DNA from: Corynebacterium yonathiae
GTDB lineage: Bacteria > Actinomycetota > Actinomycetes > Mycobacteriales > Mycobacteriaceae
Direction: 5' to 3'
Length of the DNA stretch: 64,000 bases
Assembly: GCF_027570195.1 (NCBI RefSeq)
Contig: NZ_JAKMUZ010000010.1
Coordinates: forward strand, 35,605-99,604
The notes under the pieces were generated by a model. That model did no database searches and was not told the DNA's origin. It saw only the letters and a program-made list of their open reading frames with translations. The position numbers were made by a program, and so were the translations under genes. Positions 41,341-50,462 of the stretch are shown piece after piece (within the stretch, counting starts at the first letter, position 1; each line of letters opens with the position of its first letter).

Positions 41341-42904
41341 TTTTATCTCCAGTGTTTAAGGCTTGGGGTGCTACGAGTTCAAAATTCACGCGTGCGCCGG
41401 GTGGCAGCTGCGCGGCAATATCAATATCTTCTTCCAATACGGTGGCGATGACGGGGTAGCCACCGGTCACAGCGTGATCGCGCAGGAAGACAACGGGTTT
41501 GCCATTGGGCGGGATTTGGATGGATCCGGCGACCATGCCCTCGGACGGAAGCTCGCCGTCTTTAACGCGCTTAATCGGCTCATCGCCATCAAGGCGTAGG
41601 CCCACACGGTTGGAATCTGAGGTGACGGTCCATTCAGCATCCAGGAAGGCGGAGACATTATCGCCAAACCAGTCATCGCGGGGACCGAGCACGCAGCGCA
41701 AGGTAGCGCGGGTCTTGCCATCGGAGCTTTCACGCACTCGTAGTGGGTTGGAAAGCTGGGCATCGGTCATGCCGGTAGAGCGAGGCAGCACGCCGATGAC
41801 ATCGCCGGTGGTCACTGGGTCTGGGCCAAGGCCAGAGAGGACGTCGGTGGCTGCGGAACCAAGCTCGGACTCGGCGATGATGCCGCCGCGAATTGCCACG
41901 TAATTGCGCATGCCCACCGTTGCGGGGTCTACGGTGACGGTTTGCCCAGCCGTGACCAGCACGGGGCGGGCGAGGTGAACCGGCATCTCGCCGAGGCGTA
42001 CACGGGCGGTCGCGCCAGTGACGCAGATGACGGTATCGGTAAGCGCGTGGAGCTTGATGCCGCCGATATTTTCCAGCACCGTTGCACCGCGCGGGTTGCC
42101 CACGGCCACATTGGCGGTCGCGGCGGCGGCGCGGTCTGCGGCGCCCGATGGGGTCACGCCAAGGTCGCCCACACCGGGGCGGCCCAAGTCTTGGTAGAGG
42201 GTGAGCAGGCCGGCGTCGATAACCTCCATGCGTGGCAGGCGGGCAGGAGCGCGCTTAGACCGCGTCGAGTGATCGACGAGTTCCGGTAGCTTATCTACGC
42301 TGCGATAGCGCACGCGGTCACCCGGCTGTACCAAGGCCGGTGGGTTGGCATTGGAATCCCACATCGGTGTATTGGTGGTGCCCAGCAGCTGCCAGCCGCC
42401 CGGGGAAACGCGTGGGTAGACTGCGGAAAACTCGCCCGCAATGCCTACGGCACCGGCCGGCACCGCGGTACGAGGGTTGGAGCGGCGCGGCACCGTGCGA
42501 GCCTGGGACGGATCCGAAGGCGCGCAGTAGGTAAATCCCGGGGCAAAGCCACCAAAGGCCGCAGTCCACTCGGTGGAGGTATGCCACTCAATGAGTGCCT
42601 CGCGCGAGAGGCCAAGCAGGTCTGCGGCCTCATCAACATCCTCGCCGTCATAGAGCACATCGATTTCTACCGTGCGCGCCTCCGCGGCCGTCGCGGCGGT
42701 AGGGGAGAAGTCCTGTAGAAATTCCGCCGCATCCCGTGCCGAATCGGGCGCTTCAAAGGTCAGCAGCAGGGTAGTGGCGGCCGCGATGCAGTCCACCTGA
42801 TTCTTCAAAGGTTTGGCAGAAAGCGCCGCGTGCCAATCCATGACCTGGTTCAGCCCATCCAGGTCAATGAGCAACGCGCGCGTGCCCACAAAATTAATAT
42901 GCAT
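41330..42904 (-). CDS. pxpBC: 5-oxoprolinase subunits B and C fused (KipI-KipA type)
   Basis: The 524-residue protein joins a KipI/PxpB part (residues 1-205, GFAPGFTYCAPSDPSQARTVPRRSNPRTAVPAGAVGIAG near 122-160) to a KipA/PxpC part (from about 230, LTLYQDLGRPGVGDLGVTPSGAADRAAAA; PPNGKPVVFLRDHAVTGGYPVIA near the end). With PxpA it hydrolyses 5-oxoproline to glutamate using ATP. In many bacteria B and C are separate; here they form one polypeptide. The gene overlaps pxpA by one base. Confidence 0.9.
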   Translation of the reverse strand: MHINFVGTRALLIDLDGLNQVMDWHAALSAKPLKNQVDCIAAATTLLLTFEAPDSARDAAEFLQDFSPTAATAAEARTVEIDVLYDGEDVDEAADLLGLSREALIEWHTSTEWTAAFGGFAPGFTYCAPSDPSQARTVPRRSNPRTAVPAGAVGIAGEFSAVYPRVSPGGWQLLGTTNTPMWDSNANPPALVQPGDRVRYRSVDKLPELVDHSTRSKRAPARLPRMEVIDAGLLTLYQDLGRPGVGDLGVTPSGAADRAAAATANVAVGNPRGATVLENIGGIKLHALTDTVICVTGATARVRLGEMPVHLARPVLVTAGQTVTVDPATVGMRNYVAIRGGIIAESELGSAATDVLSGLGPDPVTTGDVIGVLPRSTGMTDAQLSNPLRVRESSDGKTRATLRCVLGPRDDWFGDNVSAFLDAEWTVTSDSNRVGLRLDGDEPIKRVKDGELPSEGMVAGSIQIPPNGKPVVFLRDHAVTGGYPVIATVLEEDIDIAAQLPPGARVNFELVAPQALNTGDKNAD

Positions 42905-43665
42905 TAGATAAAGCTCCGAATCTCGATGCCTTCTGCATGCAGGCGCTCTACCACGCCGCGCAGCAGCTTCACCGCGCCGGGCGAATCACCGTGGGTACAT
43001 ACGGATTGCGCATCTACCTCGAGCTTCGTGCCATCCACGGCGGTAATTGAACCGGTTTGTGCTACCTCCAGTACTCGCTGCACCACCTCATCGGCACTGC
43101 CTAGCACCGCATTGGCTTCCTTGCGCGAGACCAGCGTGCCATCAGGGTTGTAATTGCGGTCCGCAAAGGCCTCACGGACGACGGTAAGCCCGCTTTGCTT
43201 GGCGACGTCCACTGCTACGCCCCCAGGTAGCAACATTACCGGCAAGTCACCAAAGGCCTTAATGCCCTTGATGACGCCTTCTGCCTGCGCCCTGTCCTTC
43301 ACGATCGCGTTATACATCGCACCGTGTGGCTTCACGTAGGCGACCTTAGTGCCATTGGCGCGAGCCAAAGCGTCGAGCGCGCCAATTTGGTAGGTCACCT
43401 CATCAGCGAGCTCATCTGGGTGGTAATCAATGAAGCGACGGCCGAAACCTGCGGCGTCGTTATAACCTACGTGCGCGCCTACGGTTACGCCTGCTTCCGC
43501 AGCCGCCTTGAGCGTGCCAGCAATCGAGTGTGGGTCACCGGCGTGGAACCCGGTGGCCACGTTTGCTGAGGACACCATCTCCAGCATCGCCGCGTCATCG
43601 GCGACCGGGTTGCCTGCAGTGGTCTCTCCCAAATCCGCGTTGAGATCGATATGGACCGAGGACAT
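42904..43665 (-). CDS. pxpA: 5-oxoprolinase subunit A (LamB/YcsF family)
   Basis: The 253-residue protein has IDLNADLGE at residues 6-14, VSSANVATGFHAGDPHSI near 31-48, VGAHVGYND near 62-70 and YVKPHGAMYN near 109-118. These metal-site motifs define the YcsF family. It is the first gene of the minus-strand 5-oxoproline operon. ATG at 43665 follows AAGGACGG. The operator palindrome lies 19 bases upstream. Confidence 0.93.
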   Translation of the reverse strand: MSSVHIDLNADLGETTAGNPVADDAAMLEMVSSANVATGFHAGDPHSIAGTLKAAAEAGVTVGAHVGYNDAAGFGRRFIDYHPDELADEVTYQIGALDALARANGTKVAYVKPHGAMYNAIVKDRAQAEGVIKGIKAFGDLPVMLLPGGVAVDVAKQSGLTVVREAFADRNYNPDGTLVSRKEANAVLGSADEVVQRVLEVAQTGSITAVDGTKLEVDAQSVCTHGDSPGAVKLLRGVVERLHAEGIEIRSFI

Positions 43666-43683
43666 TCAACACCGTCCTTAAGA

Positions 43684-43694
43684 TTGTTGAACAA
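43684..43694. promoter_or_regulatory. FadR-type GntR operator upstream of pxpA
   Basis: TTGTTGAACAA, extended to the perfect ATTGTT-G-AACAAT at 43683-43695. It is identical in core to the site at 36785-36795 upstream of the NRAMP-like gene. Confidence 0.7.
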
Positions 43695-43876
43695 TTCGAA
43701 TGCCCTTAAGTGTAACCCTCGCCACTGCCATTTGTGAAGACGATTACGTTTCATTTACCCGCGTGCGCACCCCCACCTACGCGCGAAAAGCCGCCGCGCC
43801 CCAGGCGGCAGGTTCGGGGCGCGGCGGCGTGGCCCGCTAGAGCCCATGGGCCCGAAGTCCCTAGCGTGTGAAATTT

Positions 43877-44440
43877 CTAGCGGCCGTAGTTCTGGACAGC
43901 GTAGAGCTTGCCTTCAGAGTTGATGGCAACGCCAACGCCGATGGTCTTGGCGCGTGGGTCCAGCATGATCTTGCGGTGGTCTGGGGATTCGTACCAGAGC
44001 TTTACTAGCAGCGCATCGGAGTAATCGCTCTATGCCTGCAGCACGTTCTCGCCGCCGGCTGGGATATTGGCCGGGTAGTAGTTCCAGTGCTGTGGGCGGT
44101 GGCTGAGCTTATCGGCGCGAACCAGCTGATTGGCCCAATCCTGAGCCAAACTATTGAGCGCACCGTTGGAACGAACTGGGCGCAGGCCGTGTGCCTTGCG
44201 GTAGGAGTTGGTGTGGTTGATGATGCTCTGGATCCGGTTGGAAGCTGGGGCAATTGGCTGTGTAGCAGCAGCTGGGGCGACGGGCTGGCTGGCGGACGGC
44301 ACCGGAAGCTTTACACCGCCGAAGCTGCTCAAGGAGTTGGAGGCCTCTGCTGGAGCTATGCCAACGCTGAGAGCGACGGCTGCTGCAAGTATGGGAGCGA
44401 CGAACTTCTTGGCGGAGAAGTGAGCTTTGGGGGTAAACAT
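43877..44440 (-). pseudogene. Secreted CAP-domain protein broken by one internal stop codon
   Basis: The start (ATG 44440, AAAGG upstream) gives a signal peptide ending AEA near residue 32. A Pro/Ala/Gln-rich linker follows, then a CAP/SCP domain (IQSIINHTNSYRKAHGLRP, LNSLAQDWANQLVRADKLSHRP, IPAGGENVLQA). A TAG at 44030-44032 then interrupts the frame. Translation past it continues in the same frame with SDYSDALLVKLWYESPDHRKIML and VGVAINSEGKLYAVQNYGR, ending at 43877. In intact CAP proteins a Trp often follows GENVLxN/A, so TGG to TAG is the likely change. The C-terminal CAP core lost here includes the second metal-site His. It may be a recent pseudogene, a strain variant or a sequencing error. 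Confidence 0.88.
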
Positions 44441-44999
44441 GAGCGGTGCCTTTCTGCTGGGGCATAGCGGAAATCAAAAGAGCGGGAATCTCGGAGTGTT
44501 GACCGCTAAATTCCGTTCCCCTTCACTTAAAAGTTAAGCAATTCCAGTGGGGTAAAATCCAGTTGACCAGCATCTATTAGGCTTTATGAAGATGATTCTC
44601 TGAAAAACTAATTACTTCTTAGTTATTTTTCGATTTAAGCTAGGAAACCCCTAAAATCCCTCAATGACGGCGTTCAGTTACCATACCGCGGGGGTAGCTT
44701 TCAGTCCTTATCTCAGGTTCCTAGGAAAAAGAGGTTGATTTAAGGTATGCGGCTCCAGTTTTAAGCTAGGCGCTGGAAAAGCTGGCCAGTCCCTTGCTAG
44801 AGCCTATGAAAAACCTTGCGGTTTCTGGTTGTAAAAAGATTTATGAGATTCCACAATGCCGGCGCATAGTCGCGCCTGGCCATTTCTTGGCGTACTGCTC
44901 TTCCGCGAGTCGACCGAATCGCGGCATCTTCGTGCTGTTTAGGCATTAAAAGAACGCTCAGCGGAGAAATCGCTGAGCGCTCGCAAAATGCAGGGGTAT
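44441..44999. other. Gene-free stretch of about 560 bases
   Basis: No convincing reading frame or RNA gene was found. The first 200 bases are AT-rich and include runs that could serve as the promoter of the CAP-domain gene. The right end holds a terminator (44955-44979). Confidence 0.4.
44955..44979 (-). terminator. Terminator of the PTS gene
   Basis: CGCTCAGCG and CGCTGAGCG pair around GAGAAAT. It lies 21 bases past the stop of the minus-strand PTS gene. Confidence 0.7.
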
Positions 45000-46898
45000 T
45001 TAAGCCTGGCTGGTCGCGGCCTCCTTGTTGGTGGAGGAGGCTGGCAAAAGGGCCGAGGAAAGGATGTCGGCGGCTTCCTTGCGGGTCTGCGCTTCGTGGA
45101 GTTGGGCGCGGAAATCTTCCTTCATAATGTTGCGCGCGAGCTTGGACAATAGCTTGAGATGCTGCTTTCCCGCGTTATCGGGAACGGCGATTAGAAAGGC
45201 AAGGGTGGTCGGGTCCTCGCCTTCAGCCCATGTGACGCCTTGGGGCAGGCGGGCGAAGGCGAGGGTGGGTACCTTTACCCCGGCAGACCGCGCGTGCGGA
45301 ATGGCTACTCCGTGGCCTACGCCGGTAGAACGGGTAGCTTCGCGCTGCAATGCGGCGCTAGCGACTGCTTCCGCATCGGACATTCGCGAAGAGGTGAGCT
45401 TTATCATGGAGCGAATGACCTCTTCGCTGGAAGAGCCCAAGTCCTTATCCAAACTAATCGTATCGACGGCTACCAGCGGCTTATCTTTGCGCTGCGTCAA
45501 TCCGACCAACAGGAGGATAAGGCCGGCACAGACTACGATGCCGGCGAGCATGGCGATAAAGAAACCTACGACATTGTCTACCGCGCCGAGCACCGCGACG
45601 ATTGGGCCGCCGTGCATGACATGGTCTTGTGCACCGAATAGTCCCGCTAGCGCACCTGCTACGGCACCACCAGCAACATTGGCAGGGATGACCTGCAACG
45701 GGCGTGCAGCCGCGAGCGGAATGGCACCCTCAGTAATGCCGAAAAATCCCATAAACAATGCGGCGATGCCCGCATCATTTTCCGCCTTGGTAAACCAGCG
45801 GCGCCGCAGAAGCGTAGCTACACCTACGGCGAGGGGAGGCACAGCAATGGCGCACGCCGCCATGCCCATTGGTGCCGCGTTGCCGGCCGCGATCATGCCG
45901 CCGCCAAAGAGGAAGGCAGTCTTGTTGAAGGGGCCACCCATGTCGAAGGCGATCATGGCGCCAAGGATGAGGCCCAGCACAATGACGGAGGAACCCTGCA
46001 TTCCCGCGAGGTAATTGGTCATCGCCTCAAACGCAGCTGAGACCGGAGCACCAATGAGCAGGATGAAGATGAGTCCCACAATGAGCGTAGTGAAAATCGG
46101 GATGACAATGATGGGCCAGATCGGCGCGATGAATTTGTGTACCGGAATCTTTTTAATGGCTAGAGCCACATAACCAGACAAAATACCGGTGACAATGCCG
46201 CCCAAGAATCCGGCGCCCGCCTCAGAACCGTACAAAGATCCAGTGGTGGCGATAAGGCCGGTGATAAGGCCAGGCGCGAGGCCCGGTCGGTCCGCGATGC
46301 CCACAGCGATGTAACCGGAGAGAACTGGAACCATCAGTGAAAACGCCAGAGCGCCGAGTTCATTGACCGTGTTCCAGAAGCTATCTTCTGGAATCGCCAT
46401 GCCCTCAGGCGTAGGGGTACCACCGATAGAGAGGGCCACCGCAATGAGCAGACCGCCGGTTACCACGAACGGGATCATGTGTGAGACGCCGTTCATCAGC
46501 GCCTTGTACAAGGTTTGGCCAATACTATTCTTACGGGGCGATTCTGTTTCCTTGTCGTCCGCGGAACCTTCCCAACGCGTGGCGCTCAAGGACCTGCTGA
46601 GCAGTTCCTTCGGGTGCTTAATGGCCTCGTCCACGCCGGTGGCCTCGAGGCGTTTGCCGTGGAAGCGGTCTTTGGAAATTACAGTATCGGCACCAATGAC
46701 AATGGCATCGGCGTCTTCGATATCTTGCTTGCTAAAGGTTCCCTCAACGCCGATGGAACCGTGAGTTTCAATTTTGATGCGGTAGCCCAATTCTTGGGCT
46801 GCGGCTTCAAGGTTCTCGGCCGCCATATAGGTATGCGCGATGCCCGTCGGACATGCCGTGATGGCGAGGATGAGGGGCGATGACTCTGAAGTGCTCAT
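45000..46898 (-). CDS. Fructose-family PTS enzyme II, domain order B-C-A
   Basis: The 632-residue protein has an EIIB domain first (ITACPTGIAHTYMAAENLE, phospho-Cys near residue 15). An EIIC membrane domain follows with about eight to ten helices (GVSHMIPFVVTGGLLIAVALS, MGGPFNKTAFLFGGGMIAAGN, FFGITEGAIPLAAARPL). The EIIA domain is C-terminal (GVGHGVAIPHARSAGV, phospho-His). It imports and phosphorylates a sugar of the fructose group. No fruK or regulator lies next to it, so it may act with genes elsewhere. ATG at 46898 follows ATGAGAG. A LacI-type palindrome lies just upstream. Confidence 0.88.
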   Translation of the reverse strand: MSTSESSPLILAITACPTGIAHTYMAAENLEAAAQELGYRIKIETHGSIGVEGTFSKQDIEDADAIVIGADTVISKDRFHGKRLEATGVDEAIKHPKELLSRSLSATRWEGSADDKETESPRKNSIGQTLYKALMNGVSHMIPFVVTGGLLIAVALSIGGTPTPEGMAIPEDSFWNTVNELGALAFSLMVPVLSGYIAVGIADRPGLAPGLITGLIATTGSLYGSEAGAGFLGGIVTGILSGYVALAIKKIPVHKFIAPIWPIIVIPIFTTLIVGLIFILLIGAPVSAAFEAMTNYLAGMQGSSVIVLGLILGAMIAFDMGGPFNKTAFLFGGGMIAAGNAAPMGMAACAIAVPPLAVGVATLLRRRWFTKAENDAGIAALFMGFFGITEGAIPLAAARPLQVIPANVAGGAVAGALAGLFGAQDHVMHGGPIVAVLGAVDNVVGFFIAMLAGIVVCAGLILLLVGLTQRKDKPLVAVDTISLDKDLGSSSEEVIRSMIKLTSSRMSDAEAVASAALQREATRSTGVGHGVAIPHARSAGVKVPTLAFARLPQGVTWAEGEDPTTLAFLIAVPDNAGKQHLKLLSKLARNIMKEDFRAQLHEAQTRKEAADILSSALLPASSTNKEAATSQA

Positions 46899-46913
46899 GA
46901 CTCTCATTAAACG

Positions 46914-46925
46914 GCAAACGTTTGC
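46914..46925. promoter_or_regulatory. LacI-type operator upstream of the PTS gene
   Basis: GCAAACGTTTGC is a perfect 12-base palindrome, 16 bases before the PTS start. Its regulator is not in the window. Confidence 0.6.
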
Positions 46926-47002
46926 GCTGGCACAAGAGGAAGTGATCTACTTCGTGGACTGTACGCTGGAAGCACTCCACTACAGAAAGGGAACGCTCGC
47001 CT

Positions 47003-47512
47003 GTGAGTAAAGCATCGCCGGATAATATCTTGCTCTACCTGCCGCAAAAGCAGGAGGAACAGGTGCGCGAAATCTTTGCCGGCCTTGCAGAGCGCGGCTT
47101 TCCCGTCCAGCAGCAACGCCCGCACATCACCGTGACCTTTTCGCCGCATATGCAGCCGGAGGTCGTGGACTTAGCCGCCCAGCTGCTCCCGCCCGTTATT
47201 CCGGCGGACTTCCGGCGGGTAGGAAACGTCATTTTTGGCATCAAGCGCAAACAGACGGTGGCTTGGCTCCTTGAAACGAGCGATGAGCTAGAAATCGCCG
47301 CGCGCCAAATCAGTGCCGCCAATCCGGATGGGCGCGGGCCGCGGTGGACCCCGCACCTGACCATGGGTTTGCGTCTGCCACGCGAGGAGGTCCCCGGCTA
47401 CATTCAAGCAATGGACGAGCTCACCTCAGCCCATTTCAAAGATCTTAAGGCTATAGAGGCTGCTTATTGGCGGCCGCGTACGCAAGAAAAGACAGTGCTG
47501 GCAGAGGCCTAA
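47003..47512 (+). CDS. 2H phosphoesterase (2'-5' RNA ligase-like)
   Basis: The 169-residue protein has two H-x-T motifs, RPHITVTFS near residue 34 and TPHLTMGLRL near 113, spaced as in the 2H phosphoesterase family. Members act on 2'-5' or cyclic phosphodiester bonds of RNA or small nucleotides; the substrate here is unknown. GTG at 47003 follows GAAAGGGA. It is divergent from the PTS gene and ends within the last four bases of the convergent amidase gene. Confidence 0.82.
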   Translation: MSKASPDNILLYLPQKQEEQVREIFAGLAERGFPVQQQRPHITVTFSPHMQPEVVDLAAQLLPPVIPADFRRVGNVIFGIKRKQTVAWLLETSDELEIAARQISAANPDGRGPRWTPHLTMGLRLPREEVPGYIQAMDELTSAHFKDLKAIEAAYWRPRTQEKTVLAEA

Positions 47513-48702
47513 AGAAGGGCTTGCAGTGCACGAGCAACGCGCAGGACGGTCAGGTCCTCGCCCGGCTTGCCGACGACCTGCACCGCATCACCCACGCCTT
47601 CTTCCTCTTCGTCGCGCAGCGGCACCGTAATAGCCGGCCAGCCGAGCACATTGAAAGGCTCGGTCCAGCGCCGCAGGCTTGCGGCCGATTCCGCGGTATT
47701 TTCCGCTGTGATATCGGACCACTTGAGGGGGCCGGAATCGAGGGTGGGGGTGAGGATAATGGGGGCGTCGCCAAGCAGGGCAAGCGCATCCTCGCGCAGC
47801 TCTTTCACGCCTTGCGCAGCCTCGTCATAATCTTCCTGGCTGATATTTTCTCCACCTAAAACGCGCTGCAAGATAACGTCCTGGTACTTATCGCGCTGAT
47901 CCAGCAGTGGCCGGTGCACGTCATAGACTTCCTTCAGACGCATCGGCTCATAGAGCTTGGCCGTGGCGGCGATGGTTTCTTCTAAATCCACGCCCTCGCT
48001 GAGTTCAAAATCCGAGTGCTCCAGCGCTGCCAGAAGATCCGCGAAGCCCTCGCCCTTGGACTTAAGAGCCGTGACATCAACAATTGAAACGTCTTGCGCC
48101 GCGGCCGGTTCCTCATCCGCGGTGGCGATAAAAGCCTCCTCAATCAGGTCAATCGAGCTGGCAAAAAATCCAATGCAATCAAAGCTCGGGGCGAAGGGAA
48201 AGACGTCTTCGACTGGAATGAGTCCAAAGGTGGGTTTAAACCCCAACACGCCTTGGCACGCGGCAGGTACGCGCACCGACCCAGCGCTATCGGAACCAAC
48301 CGTCAGGTCGAGCGCGCCGCACGCCACCAAAGCAGCGGAACCAGAGCTTGATCCGCCGCCGCACACCTCGGGATCGCGCGGATTGATAACGCGTCCATAC
48401 GCAGAGGCATCGCCCAAAATGCCATAGGAAAATTCCTGCAGATTCGCCTTCGCCACCGGCAGCGCACCCTTCGCCGCCAAGCGCTGTACCACCGGTGCAT
48501 CCTTGACCGGCGTGCGGCCCACATTTACCTTGGTGCCGCAGGTGGTAGCCACGCACGCCACATCCACGATGTCCTTGAACGCGACGGGTTGTCCCATGAG
48601 CGTGGGGGAATCATCCACGGCATGCTCATCAAACGGGATGATGGTAATCACCGCGTTAAAATCCCGCTGGGCTCGGTGCAGGCGATCAGAAACTGTAGGC
48701 AT
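47509..48702 (-). CDS. Amidase signature family enzyme
   Basis: The 397-residue protein has the amidase catalytic triad motifs: VAFKDIVDV (Lys near residue 43), CGGGSSSGSAALVACG (Ser near 117) and VGSDSAGSVRVPAACQGVLGFKPTFGL (Ser near 141). It likely hydrolyses an amide in the cytoplasm; the substrate cannot be told. It is shorter than most family members and has a variable C-terminal half. No partner gene suggests a pathway. Confidence 0.85.
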   Translation of the reverse strand: MPTVSDRLHRAQRDFNAVITIIPFDEHAVDDSPTLMGQPVAFKDIVDVACVATTCGTKVNVGRTPVKDAPVVQRLAAKGALPVAKANLQEFSYGILGDASAYGRVINPRDPEVCGGGSSSGSAALVACGALDLTVGSDSAGSVRVPAACQGVLGFKPTFGLIPVEDVFPFAPSFDCIGFFASSIDLIEEAFIATADEEPAAAQDVSIVDVTALKSKGEGFADLLAALEHSDFELSEGVDLEETIAATAKLYEPMRLKEVYDVHRPLLDQRDKYQDVILQRVLGGENISQEDYDEAAQGVKELREDALALLGDAPIILTPTLDSGPLKWSDITAENTAESAASLRRWTEPFNVLGWPAITVPLRDEEEEGVGDAVQVVGKPGEDLTVLRVARALQALL

Positions 48703-49028
48703 AACGGAAGCTAAGTCCTTTCAACGTCGGCGTCCTTTGCTGCTTACTAGGTATTAGAAGAACGCAGATGTTACTACCGTACATCAGGAATCGGTGAACA
48801 ATTTCCCATTTCTAGGCAAAGCACCGCTTCGGCTGCGTGTTGGGAGGTCGGCAAGCGAAGGCTGAGCCTCTACTGTCGGTTACGGTTACTAGAAGACTGC
48901 TTCAGGCCATTACTTGTGCACAGTAGGCAATTGCGACAAGGCCCGCGACCGAAGAAGATATCTGACTAGTAAAAATTGGCCAAGATTTGGTCTAGTAGTT
49001 TGCCGCACGGTTGATCTAAATTAAAGCC
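48703..49028. other. Divergent spacer, amidase and uriT
   Basis: The 326-base spacer holds the promoters of both genes. Half-palindromes ACTAGT and CTAGT flank AT-rich sequence near 48965-49000. No gene or RNA was recognised. Confidence 0.3.
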
Positions 49029-50453
49029 ATGACTTCCACCACCTCCGAGCCCCCAAAGCTCCAGCCCAGCTCCTATATCCCGTTGATGTTCGCACTGCTT
49101 ACTGCGGTGTTTGCGTTCCAGCTCAATGCGTCGATGCTCTCGCCAGCCTTGGCGACGATGGAAGACGAGCTGGGCGCCACCACCGCGCAGATCGGTCTGA
49201 CGCAAACGGCATTCTTTACGGCCGCGGCACTATTCTCACTATTCCTGCCGCGCTGGGGTGACCTCATCGGGCGCAGGAAAGTCCTCGTTGGCATGATGGC
49301 GGTAGCTGCGCTGGGCTGCGTGGTTTCGGCGGTTGCACCGAACGTCGCTGTGTTGCTGATTGGCCGCATCATTCAAGGCGTGGCAGGGCCTACGGTTCCG
49401 CTGTGCCTGATTATGCTGCGCCAGCAGGTACTCAATGAACAGCAGTACGCCCTGTTGCTGGGCATTGTGACCTCGGTAAACGGTGGAATTGCCGGTGTGG
49501 ATGCGCTGGCCGGCGGCTGGTTGGCGGGCAATTTTGGTTACCGCTCGGTCTTTTGGACCATGGCTGTTCTATGCACCATTGCAGTAGTGGCAGTCCAGGT
49601 ATTTACCAAGGAATCCACGGCCACGGAAACCCCGCGTATGGACTGGGAGGGTGTTCTTCCTCTGGCCGTGGCGCTGGGTTGCGTTCTCACCGCGTTCAAC
49701 GAAGCCGGCAAGCTTGCAGAGGCCAATTGGTTCCTCGTCATCATCCTTCTCCTCATCGGTGTCGCCGGCTTCTGGGCCTTCTGGAACGTGGAGAAGAAGG
49801 TCGCCGATCCGCTCGTACCGGTGGCCTACCTCAAACAACGCCGCACGTGGGCGCTGCTATCTACCACGCTGCTCACGATGACCGGTGTCTTTGCCGTGAT
49901 GAATGGCCTCATCCCTAATCTTGGCCAGGATGCAGACGCCGGTGCCGGTATTTCTGCCAGCACCATTTCCTGGGTCACGCTTACCCCATACGCCCTCGCC
50001 GGCTTAGTCTTCGGCCCCATTGCCGGCTGGATGGCTTCCAAACTGGGCTATAAGTACGTTCTGCAAACCGGCCTCGTAGGCACCGTCGCTGGCTTGATTA
50101 TCTCCATTTTCGTGGTGGGCGTTCCGAACGCGTGGACCCTGCTCTTCGTCTCTATCTTCTTGGGCGTGACCTACGCGGGCATTGCCAATATCATGCTCAA
50201 TGGCTTAGGCATCGTGCTCTCGCCGGCCGATAACCAGGGCTATCTGCCCGGCATGAACGCCGGCGCCTTCAACCTAGGCGCGGGTCTGTCCTTTGCAGTG
50301 CTGTTCGCGGTTTCCGGGTCTTTCGAGCATGGCTACCGCGCGGGCATGATCGCCGGCGTCATCATCCTGCTTGCGGCTCTAGCTTTGTCCTTCCGCATTC
50401 CGCGCCCGGAGTCTATTGATGACACCGTGGCGGCCGTCAACGCCCGAAAGTAG
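49029..50453 (+). CDS. uriT: MFS transporter, probable uridine importer
   Basis: The 474-residue protein has 12-14 membrane helices and MFS motif A (PRWGDLIGRRKVLVG near residues 74-88). A nucleoside hydrolase gene follows 9 bases downstream. In C. glutamicum a similar transporter-hydrolase pair (uriT-uriH) serves uridine uptake and use, and I use that name on context. The start at 49029 has no clear ribosome site; the leader may be short or absent. Confidence 0.78.
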   Translation: MTSTTSEPPKLQPSSYIPLMFALLTAVFAFQLNASMLSPALATMEDELGATTAQIGLTQTAFFTAAALFSLFLPRWGDLIGRRKVLVGMMAVAALGCVVSAVAPNVAVLLIGRIIQGVAGPTVPLCLIMLRQQVLNEQQYALLLGIVTSVNGGIAGVDALAGGWLAGNFGYRSVFWTMAVLCTIAVVAVQVFTKESTATETPRMDWEGVLPLAVALGCVLTAFNEAGKLAEANWFLVIILLLIGVAGFWAFWNVEKKVADPLVPVAYLKQRRTWALLSTTLLTMTGVFAVMNGLIPNLGQDADAGAGISASTISWVTLTPYALAGLVFGPIAGWMASKLGYKYVLQTGLVGTVAGLIISIFVVGVPNAWTLLFVSIFLGVTYAGIANIMLNGLGIVLSPADNQGYLPGMNAGAFNLGAGLSFAVLFAVSGSFEHGYRAGMIAGVIILLAALALSFRIPRPESIDDTVAAVNARK

Positions 50454-50462
50454 GCTCGTGGC

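Noticed and set aside
44441..44999. A possible RNA gene in the 560-base gap
   Set aside because: Apart from the PTS terminator I could not identify a conserved fold or promoter-terminator pair.
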